Source: Aurantiacibacter sediminis
Lineage (GTDB): Bacteria > Pseudomonadota > Alphaproteobacteria > Sphingomonadales > Sphingomonadaceae
Length of the DNA stretch: 64,000 nt
Direction of reading: 5' to 3'
Assembly: GCF_016019885.1 (NCBI RefSeq)
Contig: NZ_JAEANY010000003.1
Span: 358,829 to 422,828 of the forward strand
The notes below the pieces were generated by a model. The model was not told where the DNA came from. It made no database searches and saw only the letters and a program-made list of their open reading frames with translations. The translations under genes were made by a program, and so were the position numbers. Within the stretch, counting starts at the first letter, position 1. Every line of letters begins with the position of its first letter. This document shows, in pieces, positions 35,478 to 45,543 of this stretch.

Positions 35478-36806
35478 GTGCCTCCCCAATTGATATCTCT
35501 TGCAGGGATCGCCGCGATCCTCGCCATCGCTTTCCTGCTATCGACCGGCAAGACGCGCATAAGGCCGCGCGTCGTGCTGGCTGCCTTTGCATTGCAGGCC
35601 CTGATGGCGCTGCTCGTCTTGCGCACGCCATGGGGTGTCGCCGCGATCCAGTTCCTGTCCGATGGCGTGATCGCGCTGCTCGACTATTCGAAAGTCGGGA
35701 TCGAGGCCGTCTTTGGATCGATGGATGACAATCCCTTCACCAATACCTTTGTAATTGCGGCGCTGCCGGTGATCGTGTTCTTCGCTGCCATCGTTTCGAT
35801 CCTCTACCACTGGGGCATCATGCAACGGCTGGTGCGCTGGGTCGGCGGTGCGATCGGGTGGATCACCGGTGTCTCGCAAGTCGAGGCCCTCGGCAGCGCG
35901 GCGAATATCTTTGTCGGCCAGTCCGAAAGCCCGCTGGTGGTGCGTCCCTATCTCGCCAGCCTAACGCCCAGCCGCCTATTCACGCTGATGGCTGTGGGCA
36001 TGGCGGGCGTCGCGGGGACGATACTTGCAGCCTATGCGAGCTTTATCGGATCGGAAGCCGTGCCATTCCTGCTCGCGGCAGCCTTCATGTCTGCTCCCGG
36101 TGGTATCCTGATGGCCAAGATCATCATGCCTGACGATGAAAGCGATCTCGCCCGCTCCGCAGCTGACCTCGCAGAAATCGAACTGCCCGAAATGCGCATC
36201 AGCGCAGAAGGTCCCGCCGCACTCGATCCTGCAGGCAAGCCGCATGAAGTGCAGATGGCCGAGACATTCGAAGAGGGACACAAGCCCGCCAACGTGATCG
36301 AAGCAGCAGCGCAAGGCACGCAGACGGGCGTCAAATTGGCGGTCGCCGTGGGCGCCATGGTGATGGTGTTCGTCGCGCTGGTGGCGCTCGCTAACGGTAT
36401 CCTTGGCGGCGTGGGTGGCTGGATGGGCTATCCCGATGTCACTTTCCAGCAACTGATCGGCTATGTTTTCCAGCCGGTGATGTTCCTGATCGGCGTGCCC
36501 TGGGCAGAGGCCGATATCGCAGGCGGCCTGTTCGGCACCAAGATCGTGCTCAACGAGTTCGTGGCGTTCATCGAACTGGGCGCGCTGGAGGAAGGAACTT
36601 TCTCCGCTCGCACAACGGCCATCGTGACCTTTGCGCTGTGCGGTTTTGCCAATTTCAGTTCGATCGCAATCCAGATGGCGGTGACGGGGGGCCTCGCGCC
36701 CAATCAGCGCCCGGTGATCGCCAAGCTCGGCCTGCGCGCGCTGGCTGCAGGCTCGCTGGCAAATTTGATGAGCGCGGCTCTGGCAGGTCTCGTCCTTCCC
36801 CTGTAA
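35478..36806 (+). CDS. Concentrative nucleoside transporter (CNT/NupC family)
   Basis: 442 residues, GTG start with GGAG upstream. CNT signatures are visible: GVSQVEALGSAANIFVGQSESPLVV and KIVLNEFVAFIELG, plus several transmembrane helices. A hydrophilic loop of about 50 residues (DDESDLARSAADLAEIELPEM) is inserted, as in other alphaproteobacterial members. It imports nucleosides with Na+ or H+. It is followed after 10 bases by the 2OG oxygenase gene. Confidence 0.93.
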   Translation: MPPQLISLAGIAAILAIAFLLSTGKTRIRPRVVLAAFALQALMALLVLRTPWGVAAIQFLSDGVIALLDYSKVGIEAVFGSMDDNPFTNTFVIAALPVIVFFAAIVSILYHWGIMQRLVRWVGGAIGWITGVSQVEALGSAANIFVGQSESPLVVRPYLASLTPSRLFTLMAVGMAGVAGTILAAYASFIGSEAVPFLLAAAFMSAPGGILMAKIIMPDDESDLARSAADLAEIELPEMRISAEGPAALDPAGKPHEVQMAETFEEGHKPANVIEAAAQGTQTGVKLAVAVGAMVMVFVALVALANGILGGVGGWMGYPDVTFQQLIGYVFQPVMFLIGVPWAEADIAGGLFGTKIVLNEFVAFIELGALEEGTFSARTTAIVTFALCGFANFSSIAIQMAVTGGLAPNQRPVIAKLGLRALAAGSLANLMSAALAGLVLPL

Positions 36807-36816
36807 GAGCGCCGCC

Positions 36817-37740
36817 ATGTCTGACCTTGCATCCATTTCGCTTTCGCGCCCGCTGGAGGATTTCTCCAGCGAGCTTGGCCGCAGCTTTGAAGAGTATGGT
36901 TTCGCGATCATCCGCGATCACGGCATTCCGCAGGTTTTGATCGACCGCGCGGAAGCGTTGGCGAAAGTGTTCTTCGCCCTGCCCGACGCTGCCAAGAACG
37001 CTTACGCCATTGAAGGCGGCGGCGGCGCGCGCGGCTACACGCCGTTCGGCAAGGAGATCGCCAAGGATGCGACGGTCCATGACCTGAAGGAATTCTGGCA
37101 TGTCGGCCGCAGCCTGCCGGAAGGGCATCCGCTTGCAGAGATGATGGCACCCAATATCTGGCCGACTGAAATTCCGGAATTCAAAGCTGTGTTCGAAGAG
37201 CTGTATTCGCAGTTCGAAAAGACAGGCGACCGGATCCTGCGCGCGATCGCGCTTCACCTCGACCTCGAAGAAGACTATTTCGTCTCAACCGTCGAGGACG
37301 GCAATTCGGTAATGCGCCTGCTGCATTATCCGCCGCTGAGCGAAGATGTGCCCGAAGGCGCTATCCGCGCCGCCGCGCATGGGGATATCAATACGATTAC
37401 GCTCCTGCTTGGCGCGGAGGAAGCTGGCCTCGAACTGCTCAACAAGCAGGGCGAATGGGTACCGGTTTCGCCGCCGAAGGGCGCATTGGCGGTCAATGTC
37501 GGCGACATGCTGGAACGCCTCACCAATAATCGCCTGCGTTCTACAACGCACCGCGTGGTCAACCCCGGTGGGGAGGCATCGCGCCGCTCACGCTATTCGA
37601 TGCCATTCTTCCTGCATTTCCGCCCGGATTTCGTGATCGAAGCCCTGCCGAATTGCGTTGAAGACGGTGAGACGCCCGCCGCGCCCATCACCGCGCATGA
37701 TTTCCTGCAGCAGCGGCTGCGTGAAATCGGGCTGGCCTGA
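36817..37740 (+). CDS. 2-oxoglutarate/Fe(II)-dependent oxygenase, isopenicillin-N-synthase-like
   Basis: 307 residues. The metal-binding HxD is in AAHGDINTITLLLG and the distal His in STTHRVVNPGG. The 2OG/substrate pair RxS is in RRSRYSMPFF, and the start SRPLEDFSSELGRSFEEYGF fits the non-haem dioxygenase N-terminal fold. The reaction could be hydroxylation or demethylation. Lying in a nucleoside-related operon, modified nucleosides or purines are a possible substrate, but this is a guess. Confidence 0.85.
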   Translation: MSDLASISLSRPLEDFSSELGRSFEEYGFAIIRDHGIPQVLIDRAEALAKVFFALPDAAKNAYAIEGGGGARGYTPFGKEIAKDATVHDLKEFWHVGRSLPEGHPLAEMMAPNIWPTEIPEFKAVFEELYSQFEKTGDRILRAIALHLDLEEDYFVSTVEDGNSVMRLLHYPPLSEDVPEGAIRAAAHGDINTITLLLGAEEAGLELLNKQGEWVPVSPPKGALAVNVGDMLERLTNNRLRSTTHRVVNPGGEASRRSRYSMPFFLHFRPDFVIEALPNCVEDGETPAAPITAHDFLQQRLREIGLA

Positions 37741-37995
37741 CAAGCGAGTCGATTGACGATTCGCGTCGCGGGAAGGACTCCGCCCCACCAACGCCGGAAT
37801 CCCTCAAATGAATTTGTTGCAACGCAGCAACAGTGCTGCTGGATTCCGTTCCGTTCCACAAGAAAAGTCCAAAATATGACCGCTCAGCGTTGCCGTGTCA
37901 TTGGTTTGAAATGAAACCTGCCTGTAAGGGCGCGCACAAGCCTTGGCCCCTTCCCCAAGGTAGAGATTCATTCCAGACGAAGGACTTTCGGGATC

Positions 37996-40900
37996 ATGAA
38001 AATCAAATATCTCCTAGCGGCAAGCGTGGTCAGCCTTTCTGCGGCGACGGCCATTGCCACTCCGGCTGCAGCGCAGGAAACGACATCGGGCATCACTGGC
38101 CAGGTCAGCGATGAAAACGGCAATGCCATTCAGGATGCCACCGTTACCGTCGTTGATGGCAGGACCGGTCGTACTAGCTCGGTTCAAACCACCGGCACGG
38201 GCAGCTTCAACTTCCGTAACCTCGAAGTTGGTGGCCCCTACACCGTCACGGTCAATGCTTCGGGTTTCGTAGGCGAAACGGTAGAAGGCCTTTCGGTCAA
38301 TCTGTCCAATACAGTAGGCCTGAGCTTCGAGCTGGCAGCTGGCGAGACCACGCTGGGCAACGAAATCGTTGTCACTGCCACTTCGGTCCGTAGCGCGCCG
38401 CTCGCGCTCGGTCCCGGCTCTTCTTTCGATCTGGAAATCGTTCAGGAGCAGCCGTCGATCACCCGTGACATTCGCGATATCATTTCGATCGACCCGCGCG
38501 TCACGCTCGACGCCGGCTTCCCGGATGACACTGGAGGCGTTTCGTGTCTCGGAGCTAGCGAGCGCGTCAACTCGCTGACTGTGGACGGCATCCGCACCGA
38601 TGACGGTTTCGGTCTCGGCTCAAGCGGCTTCCCTTCCGAGGCTCAGCCTTTCCCGCTCGACTCGCTCGCAGCTGTCTCGGTCGAGTTCGCGCCGTTCGAT
38701 GTTCAGTATGGCCTCTTCTCCGGCTGTAATATCAACGTCGTCACCAAATCCGGTTCGAACGAATTCTCCGGTGGCGGTTACTTCTTCTACCGCGATGACG
38801 GCTTGCAGGGCGACGAGCTTGAAGGCGAGCCGCTGAATCGCGGCGATTTCGAAGTCGAACAATACGGCGTCTATCTCGGCGGCCCGATTATCGAGGATCG
38901 CCTGTTCTTCTTCGTGAACTACGACCGTGTCGACTCAGTTCTCGGCATTGATGATGGCCCCGCTGGCTCGGGCGCACCCAACGAAGCGCAGTTCGTTTCG
39001 GTCGACCAGATCAATCAGATTACCCAGATCGTCCAGGACCAGTATGGCTACGATGCAGGTGGTATTCTGACCAGCCAGCCGCGCAGCACCGAGCGCTTCT
39101 TCGCTCGTATTGATGCAAACATCACTGACGACCATCGTCTTGCGCTCAGCTATGGCCGCACGCGGGAAGATTTCTTCAGCGGCGTCAATCTTGATGCAGC
39201 GGGCAACGAAATCGGGCTGTCGTCGAACGTCTACCAGTCGGGTAACAACATCGACACCTATTCGGCGCGGCTGCTTTCCAACTGGTCGGAGAACTTCTCG
39301 ACCGAAATCCGCGTCTCGCGCCTCGACAACTCTGACCTCCAGACCTCGTTGAGCGGAAGTCAATTCCAGAACTTCACCGTAGTGCTTCCCAACGGCGGTG
39401 AAGTCCAACTCGGACCCGACCGTTTCCGTCAGGTGAACGATCTCGAGAATACGACTGACCAGGTGAAAGTTGCTGGCTTCCTGACAGCAGGCAATCATTT
39501 CTTCACCGTCGGTGTCGAATACGACCGTTTCGACGTTTTCAACCTGTTCGTGCAGGACGGTCTGGGCACTGCCGAGTTCGACAGCATTGCCGATCTTGCA
39601 GCTGGCAACCCTTCCGACTTCACCGTCCGCGTACCGACCGGAACGCTTGACGATGCGGTGGCAGAATTCGCGCGCGAAATCTTCACCATCTACGCCCAGG
39701 ACGAATGGCAAGTCACTCCGGACCTGCTGCTTCAGGCCGGTGTCCGCTATGACTTCTATAACGGCAGCGAAGACCCGACCGTTTCGGACCAGTTCGTGGC
39801 CCGCTACGGGTTCACCAACGGCACAGGTTTCGATGACCTCGACATTATCCAGCCGCGTCTCGGTTTGACGTACGATCTGGGTGAAACCTTTGCCGGATCG
39901 ACCACCCTGCGTGGCGGCGTGGGCGTGTTCTCCGGGGGCGATCCGACCGTGATCTTCTCCAACAGCTACACGAACAATGGCGTCAACCTCGACGATGTCG
40001 AGCTTGACGAAATTCAGAATGCCGGAATCACCGACTTCCTCGGTGATAGCGTACCGCAGAGCGTTATTGATCTCGCAGTCGTCGGTGACGGTGAAGTCAA
40101 CGCAATCGACCCTGACTTCGTAATCCCGCAGACAATCCGCGCGAACTTTGCGATCGAGCATCAGTTCAACTTCGGTCCGACCCTGATCCTCGATTACATC
40201 TACAGCCGTGTGAACGATCCGCTGTTCGTTCAGGATCTGACGCTCGCGCAGACCGGAACCGCTCCGGATGGTCGTCCGCTCTATCGTCAGGTCGACTTCC
40301 TCGATCCTGATTGCGCGACGGACCCGGGCAACTTCGCGACCTGTGACACGCGTTCGACCAGCGACTACCTGCTGACGAATGGCACCAGCACGGATAGCCA
40401 CGTTCTCAGCGTACAGTTGCAGGACAGCTGGCCGCAGGAAGGCAACTTCCTGGGTCTCGGTGGTAGTTTCTCGCTCGGTTATGCGTACCAGGATGTCGAG
40501 GAGATCCAGCCGCTGACTTCCAGCCGTGCGGTGTCGAACTTCGGCAACTTCTCGAAAGTCGATGTGAACAATCCACGCGTGGGACGTGCCAACGCATCGC
40601 GCATCCACAATGCGGTTGCTCGCCTCAACCTGGAGAAAGATTTCTTCGAGGATGCCACCTCGCAGGTCACTTTCTTCATGCGATATCGCACGAACCAGCC
40701 GTACAGCTTCAACTTCGACACTTCGCAATTCCCATGCCAGAATGCCGCAGGCATCAACGTGTTTGGCGACTCGCGCTGCTTCGAAGACCGAGTGCTGCTC
40801 TATGTTCCGGCTGAAAACGATCCGTCGGTCGTCTATGGTGCCGACTTCGATCTGGCTGCGTTTAATTCGTACCTGACGGCAACTGGGCTCGACGAGTACC

Positions 40901-41241
40901 GCGGTCAGATCGTGGAGCGTAACGCATTCGACGCTGGCGACTACTGGGATCTGGACATCAGCTTCCAGCAGGAAATCCCCGGCTTCTTCGCACGTGATCG
41001 CTTCACGCTTCGCATGGATATCCAGAATGCGCTGAACCTTATCGACAGCGACTGGAATATTCTGCGCGATGCGAGCTTCGAGTACAATGTTCCGATCGTC
41101 GGCGCGACGATCAACGATGCTGGGCAATATGTCTTCGAAGAGTTCACCGATCCGAGCCGCGACGGTCGCCCGGTTCCGCTGAGCCGGAACACCTCGGCCT
41201 CGCTGTGGAGCATCCAGTTCGGCATTCGTTACGAATTCTAA
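37996..41241 (+). CDS. TonB-dependent receptor, Oar-like, with carboxypeptidase-regulatory domain
   Basis: 1081 residues. Signal peptide to ATPAAAQ, then an Ig-like carboxypeptidase regulatory domain (residues 30-110, SGITGQVSDENGNAIQDATV). A plug follows (to about residue 270) and then a large beta-barrel, ending in the aromatic FGIRYEF. It probably moves a large or complex substrate across the outer membrane with TonB energy. A perfect terminator follows. The upstream region of 255 bases is long enough for regulation, but no clear Fur-like box was identified. Confidence 0.92.
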   Translation: MKIKYLLAASVVSLSAATAIATPAAAQETTSGITGQVSDENGNAIQDATVTVVDGRTGRTSSVQTTGTGSFNFRNLEVGGPYTVTVNASGFVGETVEGLSVNLSNTVGLSFELAAGETTLGNEIVVTATSVRSAPLALGPGSSFDLEIVQEQPSITRDIRDIISIDPRVTLDAGFPDDTGGVSCLGASERVNSLTVDGIRTDDGFGLGSSGFPSEAQPFPLDSLAAVSVEFAPFDVQYGLFSGCNINVVTKSGSNEFSGGGYFFYRDDGLQGDELEGEPLNRGDFEVEQYGVYLGGPIIEDRLFFFVNYDRVDSVLGIDDGPAGSGAPNEAQFVSVDQINQITQIVQDQYGYDAGGILTSQPRSTERFFARIDANITDDHRLALSYGRTREDFFSGVNLDAAGNEIGLSSNVYQSGNNIDTYSARLLSNWSENFSTEIRVSRLDNSDLQTSLSGSQFQNFTVVLPNGGEVQLGPDRFRQVNDLENTTDQVKVAGFLTAGNHFFTVGVEYDRFDVFNLFVQDGLGTAEFDSIADLAAGNPSDFTVRVPTGTLDDAVAEFAREIFTIYAQDEWQVTPDLLLQAGVRYDFYNGSEDPTVSDQFVARYGFTNGTGFDDLDIIQPRLGLTYDLGETFAGSTTLRGGVGVFSGGDPTVIFSNSYTNNGVNLDDVELDEIQNAGITDFLGDSVPQSVIDLAVVGDGEVNAIDPDFVIPQTIRANFAIEHQFNFGPTLILDYIYSRVNDPLFVQDLTLAQTGTAPDGRPLYRQVDFLDPDCATDPGNFATCDTRSTSDYLLTNGTSTDSHVLSVQLQDSWPQEGNFLGLGGSFSLGYAYQDVEEIQPLTSSRAVSNFGNFSKVDVNNPRVGRANASRIHNAVARLNLEKDFFEDATSQVTFFMRYRTNQPYSFNFDTSQFPCQNAAGINVFGDSRCFEDRVLLYVPAENDPSVVYGADFDLAAFNSYLTATGLDEYRGQIVERNAFDAGDYWDLDISFQQEIPGFFARDRFTLRMDIQNALNLIDSDWNILRDASFEYNVPIVGATINDAGQYVFEEFTDPSRDGRPVPLSRNTSASLWSIQFGIRYEF

Positions 41242-41264
41242 CGGATAGCAATCGTAAAAAGTTG

Positions 41265-41302
41265 GGCGGCGGCACTCGAAAGAGCGCCGCCGCCTTTCTT
41301 TT
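41265..41302 (+). terminator. Intrinsic terminator after the TonB receptor
   Basis: A 9-bp GGCGGCGGC/GCCGCCGCC stem with an inner CTC-GAAA-GAG hairpin is followed by TTTCTTTTG. It begins 24 bases after the receptor stop codon. Confidence 0.92.
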
Positions 41303-41329
41303 GTCGCCTCGCTACGTCAATGAGGGCTC

Positions 41330-43033
41330 ATGACTTCTAAGCTCATCGCTTCGCTTTTTGCCTCCGCCGCGCTCGCCGGTTGCGTTACACAGCCGGGAGC
41401 GATTTCCAGCGTCTCGCCCACATCAGACGTCGTGAACTTGCAAGTCCTCGCGTTAAACGATTTTCATGGGCACCTCGAACAATCCGAGCGTGAAGGCACC
41501 TGGATCGAGAACGGTGTGGAGCGGCGCGGTCGTATTGGCGGCGCTGCACAATTGGGCGCTACTCTGGACGCGCTTCGTGAGGGGCACACGGTCACGGTCG
41601 CAGCAGGCGATCTGATCGGCGCGAGCCCGCTGATATCCTCTCTCTTCCTCGACGAACCGACGATCCGCGCGCTCTCGGTTGTCGGCCTTGATATTGCCTC
41701 AGTCGGCAATCACGAATTCGATCGCGGGATCGAAGAGCTGCGCCGCATCCAGAATGGTGGCTGCGAGGTCTACACTCTGCGCGAACCCTGCGCGGTCGAG
41801 CCCTTCATCGGCGCAGACTTTGCCTATCTTGCGGGCAATGTTGTCGATGATGCAGGCGTGACGCTATTTCCCGGCACCGAGATGCGCGATTATGGAGCTG
41901 CACGCGTTGGCTTTATTGGACTGACGCTGGAGGGCACTCCCAACCTCGTCGCGGATCAGGCGACCGCTGGGTATACCTTTTTGCCCGAAGCGGAGACGGC
42001 CAATCGCCTGGCTGCACAACTGCGCGATCGAGGCGCGGATGCCGTCGTCCTGCTGATCCACGAGGGCGGCTATGTCGACGGCCGTTTTGTGCTCGATGGA
42101 TGTCCGGATATCTCCGGCCCCATCGTGCCCATTGTGGAGGCGCTCGACCCTTCGATTTCGCTCGTTGTCTCCGGTCACTCGCACAATGCGTATATCTGCA
42201 ACATCACGCGCGAAAGCGGGGAGCCGGTGCTGCTGACATCCGCCGGTCGTTACGGCGGGTTCGTGACAGCGATCGACATGGTAATCGATCCGGCATCAGA
42301 TGCGGTGCTTTCGCTGGATGCGCGCTCGATCGCGGTTACGGATACAGACACGCCGCATGCCGAAGCAGGCGAAATCGTGCGCCGCTATGCCGAAGCCGTC
42401 CGGCCTGTGGCAGAGCGCGCTGTCGGCCCTATAGCTGCGCCTCTCGCTAGAGGCGAGGATTGCGCCGACCGGCCGGCGCAGGACTTCGTCGCCGATGCAT
42501 ATCTTTTTGCCGCAAATGCCGCGCTGGATGCGCCTGCCGATATCGCTTTCGTAAATTCAGGCGGGGTGCGCAGCGACCTTTCAGGCGCGGATGACGGGGT
42601 GCTCACTTTCGGTGAACTCGCTGCAATGGCGCCTTTCGGAAACACGCTGATCGTGCTCGAAATGACGGGCGGGCAAATCATGGCATTGCTGGAGCAGCAA
42701 TTCTGCCAGGAGGACGGCTCGGTCCTATGCGGATCGGCGCTCGTCCCCTCGGCAGGATCCGCCTATCAGGTCGATCGGCGCCGTGCGCAGGGTGAGCGGG
42801 TGCTGGCACCGGTCATTGATGAGCAGCCGCTCGATCCAGCGCGCACTTACCGCGTCGTCACCAACAGCTTCCTGGCTGGCGGCGGCGATGGATTTTCGCA
42901 ATTTGGCGATGGCACACAAGTCGCCAATGTCGGCTTCGATATCGATGGTATCGAGGCCTATGTGGCAACCGGCGAAGTGCGCGTTCCGGTTTGCGGGCGT
43001 GTCAGGACTGTAGTGGCTCCTGCCTCTTCCTAA
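41330..43033 (+). CDS. Lipoprotein 5'-nucleotidase/UshA-type phosphoesterase
   Basis: 567 residues. Signal sequence with lipobox LAGC near residue 17. The metallophosphoesterase half has NDFHGHLE, GNHEFDRG and SGHSHNAY; the C-terminal substrate-binding half has FVNSGGVRSDLSG. UshA-type enzymes remove phosphate from periplasmic 5'-nucleotides, giving nucleosides for uptake. The end overlaps the amn end on the opposite strand by four bases. Confidence 0.94.
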   Translation: MTSKLIASLFASAALAGCVTQPGAISSVSPTSDVVNLQVLALNDFHGHLEQSEREGTWIENGVERRGRIGGAAQLGATLDALREGHTVTVAAGDLIGASPLISSLFLDEPTIRALSVVGLDIASVGNHEFDRGIEELRRIQNGGCEVYTLREPCAVEPFIGADFAYLAGNVVDDAGVTLFPGTEMRDYGAARVGFIGLTLEGTPNLVADQATAGYTFLPEAETANRLAAQLRDRGADAVVLLIHEGGYVDGRFVLDGCPDISGPIVPIVEALDPSISLVVSGHSHNAYICNITRESGEPVLLTSAGRYGGFVTAIDMVIDPASDAVLSLDARSIAVTDTDTPHAEAGEIVRRYAEAVRPVAERAVGPIAAPLARGEDCADRPAQDFVADAYLFAANAALDAPADIAFVNSGGVRSDLSGADDGVLTFGELAAMAPFGNTLIVLEMTGGQIMALLEQQFCQEDGSVLCGSALVPSAGSAYQVDRRRAQGERVLAPVIDEQPLDPARTYRVVTNSFLAGGGDGFSQFGDGTQVANVGFDIDGIEAYVATGEVRVPVCGRVRTVVAPASS

Positions 43034-44484
43034 CGCAGCGGCGGCTCGTCGAAACTGCGCAGCTTGCGGCTGTGAAAGCTGTCGCCTTCCTTGCTGAGCA
43101 GGGACAGCGTTTCGATGCCGATCCGCAAATGCTGGCTGATCGATTTTTCGTAAAAAGCGTTCGCCTGACCCGGCAACTTGATCTCGCCATGAAGCGGCTT
43201 GTCCGACACGCAAAGCAGCGTCCCGTAAGGAACGCGGAAGCGGTAACCCTGCGCTGCCACGGTGGCCGATTCCATATCGATGGCGACAGCCCTGCTCTGG
43301 TTGAAGCGCAATGCCGAGCGCGTGTAGTGCAACTCCCAATTGCGATCATCGGTCGTGACGACGGTGCCGGTGCGCAGGCGTGCCTTCAATTGCTCATCAG
43401 TATCGCCTGTGACACTGCGCGCGGCCTTGAACATCGCGGTCTGCACTTCGGCGATTGGCGGTATCGGGATCTCCGGCGGGATCGCTGAATCGAGCACATT
43501 GTCATCGCGCAGGTACGCATGGGCGAGCACGTAATCGCCGATAGTCTGGCTTGGACGAAGGCCGCCACAATGGCCGATCATCAGCCACACTTCCGGGCGC
43601 AGGACAGCGATATGATCGCAGATCGTCTTCGCGTTGGACGGTCCGACACCGATATTGACCAGCGTGATGCCGGAATTATCTTTGCCGACCAGGTGATACG
43701 CCGGCATCTGGTGCTTGCGCCATGTGCCCGAAGCAATCCGCTCCCGCGCGCCTTCCAGATTGCTGCTGTCAATCACCGCGCCTGGCGCGGAAAAACGCTC
43801 GAACCGGCTTTCCGGATCGGCAATCTCGGCGAGCGCGAAATCGATGAATTCCTCAACGTAGCGAATATAGTTCGTGAACAGCACGTAGCGCTGGAAATGT
43901 TCAGCAGGCGTGCCCGAATAATGCCGCAGCCTTGCGAGGCTAAAGTCGGTACGCAAGGCATCAAACAGTGAAAGCGGGCGCGCTTCGTGCTCTTCACCGA
44001 TCCAAGTTCCGTCGGTCACTTCATCCCCGATCTTGATGAGATCGGAAGACGGGAAATGCCGCGTCAGCTCCGCACTGCTCGCTCCCTGCAGCCCGGGCGA
44101 CGATGCATCGAGAACGTATTGGTAAGGAATTTCATCCTCGGATCGCCCAACCTGCAGCGCGATCTCATAGTCCGTGACGAGGTGGCACAGCTGCTCTTTC
44201 AGATAAGGGCGGAACAGACCCGGATCGGCAATAGAATTGCTATACGTCCCTGGCTGATTGAGCCGGGCATAGGCGCGTGCCGGATAGGGTTGCTCGACTT
44301 TCCCGGTATAATGCAGCGTCAGCTCTGGATAGGCAAACCGACCTTCCTTGCGGGCATTCTCCGCAGGCGGAGTCCGATCCTCGGCATATGTGGCGAGCGC
44401 ATCGATCAGGTTGCTGCGCGAACTGTTATAGACCTCCTCCAACTGATCGAGGATGCCATCAATGTCTTCGACTTTGGTCGCCAC
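43030..44484 (-). CDS. amn: AMP nucleosidase
   Basis: 484 residues, the same length I recall for E. coli Amn. It has the alpha/beta nucleosidase/phosphorylase core with VGPSNAKTICDHIAVLRPEVW and the late AVAIDMESATVAAQGYRF region that binds the nucleoside. It splits AMP to adenine and ribose 5-phosphate in the cytosol. Its placement beside a 5'-nucleotidase and a CNT transporter supports a salvage or catabolic setting. Confidence 0.95.
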   Translation of the reverse strand: MATKVEDIDGILDQLEEVYNSSRSNLIDALATYAEDRTPPAENARKEGRFAYPELTLHYTGKVEQPYPARAYARLNQPGTYSNSIADPGLFRPYLKEQLCHLVTDYEIALQVGRSEDEIPYQYVLDASSPGLQGASSAELTRHFPSSDLIKIGDEVTDGTWIGEEHEARPLSLFDALRTDFSLARLRHYSGTPAEHFQRYVLFTNYIRYVEEFIDFALAEIADPESRFERFSAPGAVIDSSNLEGARERIASGTWRKHQMPAYHLVGKDNSGITLVNIGVGPSNAKTICDHIAVLRPEVWLMIGHCGGLRPSQTIGDYVLAHAYLRDDNVLDSAIPPEIPIPPIAEVQTAMFKAARSVTGDTDEQLKARLRTGTVVTTDDRNWELHYTRSALRFNQSRAVAIDMESATVAAQGYRFRVPYGTLLCVSDKPLHGEIKLPGQANAFYEKSISQHLRIGIETLSLLSKEGDSFHSRKLRSFDEPPLR

Positions 44485-44550
44485 AAATTCTCCGTTCTAT
44501 GAGGGATCGATAGGCAGTGCCCTAGCCCAGTTGAAGCCGTGAGGAAAGCT

Positions 44551-45375
44551 TCACGCAGGCTCTGCAAAGACCCAGTCGAGATAGGCGGCAAGCCGGATTC
44601 CCGACTGCGCCAACCTGTCTTCAACAGTCGGGGTCCACCGCCAGTTATAGCGATAGCGCAGCATCGCGGGCGATTCCTGCGTACCCATGCCGTATTCTTC
44701 GTTCACTTCGGGATAGACCTGGTCTCGCAGTGCGGCGCTTTCAGCGATCCAGATCGTGGGATCGACATCCCACCATTCGATCACACGCACAGGAGTTATG
44801 CGGCGCTCAAGGCGATCGGCATATTCGGTGTAGGACAATTGCTGGCGAAGGATCATCCCTTCATCCCACACCCAGTGCAGATTGGTCTGCTCGTCGAACC
44901 AGTCGACGATGAAATCATTACCTCCGCGATCAGTGCCGTTTCCGGCGTGCAGCGGTTGATGCAGATCAGACACCAGATGGACAACGAAACGCAGCGCCAG
45001 CGCTTTGTCTTCCTGTGAAGCTGCAGGATCGCGCAGAACGGCAGTAAAGCGTTCCAGAGCCGTCGCCGCATCGCCCTCGGGCGGGTGCTCAAGATTCTCG
45101 GCAGAGCGACCTTCCGGCACAGTCACATAATGAAATGGCGAAGCCGTTTCCTGCCAGAATGGCGCTGGGTTAGACCGCTGTTCATCGGGCCAAGTGCTTG
45201 CTTCGGGCAGGCCTTCGGCTCCGATGATCTGCGCGATCTGCGCCTGTGTATGGCCGCTGATATTGTCTTCGGCAATCTCTGCCGTGACGCGGTGACCGAT
45301 TGGCCCCCACGCCTGAGCGGGAGTCGAAAGAATGGAGGCGGACGCGGCAAGCGCGATGGCAATTTTGCGGGTCAT
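44551..45375 (-). CDS. Secreted S1/P1-type nuclease
   Basis: 274 residues from the ATG at 45375. A signal peptide ends AQA-WGPIGHR, so the mature enzyme would start with the Trp whose amine binds zinc in this family. Further zinc ligands appear in FHYVTVPEG, HLVSDLHQPLHAG and the D-x-x-H pattern (NLHWVWDEG). S1/P1 enzymes cut single-stranded DNA or RNA and remove 3'-phosphates. It should act in the periplasm or outside the cell, supplying nucleotides to the neighbouring 5'-nucleotidase. Confidence 0.93.
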   Translation of the reverse strand: MTRKIAIALAASASILSTPAQAWGPIGHRVTAEIAEDNISGHTQAQIAQIIGAEGLPEASTWPDEQRSNPAPFWQETASPFHYVTVPEGRSAENLEHPPEGDAATALERFTAVLRDPAASQEDKALALRFVVHLVSDLHQPLHAGNGTDRGGNDFIVDWFDEQTNLHWVWDEGMILRQQLSYTEYADRLERRITPVRVIEWWDVDPTIWIAESAALRDQVYPEVNEEYGMGTQESPAMLRYRYNWRWTPTVEDRLAQSGIRLAAYLDWVFAEPA

Positions 45376-45543
45376 ATTCGGTCCCCAATTTGAGCGGTGA
45401 TGCGGCCCTATGAAGCACGCGAGCGTATCATGGCAAGAGAGGCGAAAGACGCGTTTCGCGCCCGCGCTGCACCGCCCCAAGTCACAGCAGATCGTCTATG
45501 GTTAACTTTTCCCAAAGGATAAGCCCGTAACGCTGGCGAAAGC

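Noticed and set aside
38935..41127. A 730-codon frame antisense to the TonB receptor
   Set aside because: The opposite strand encodes a clear TonB receptor with signal peptide and C-terminal aromatic; the long antisense frame follows from GC-rich codon bias.
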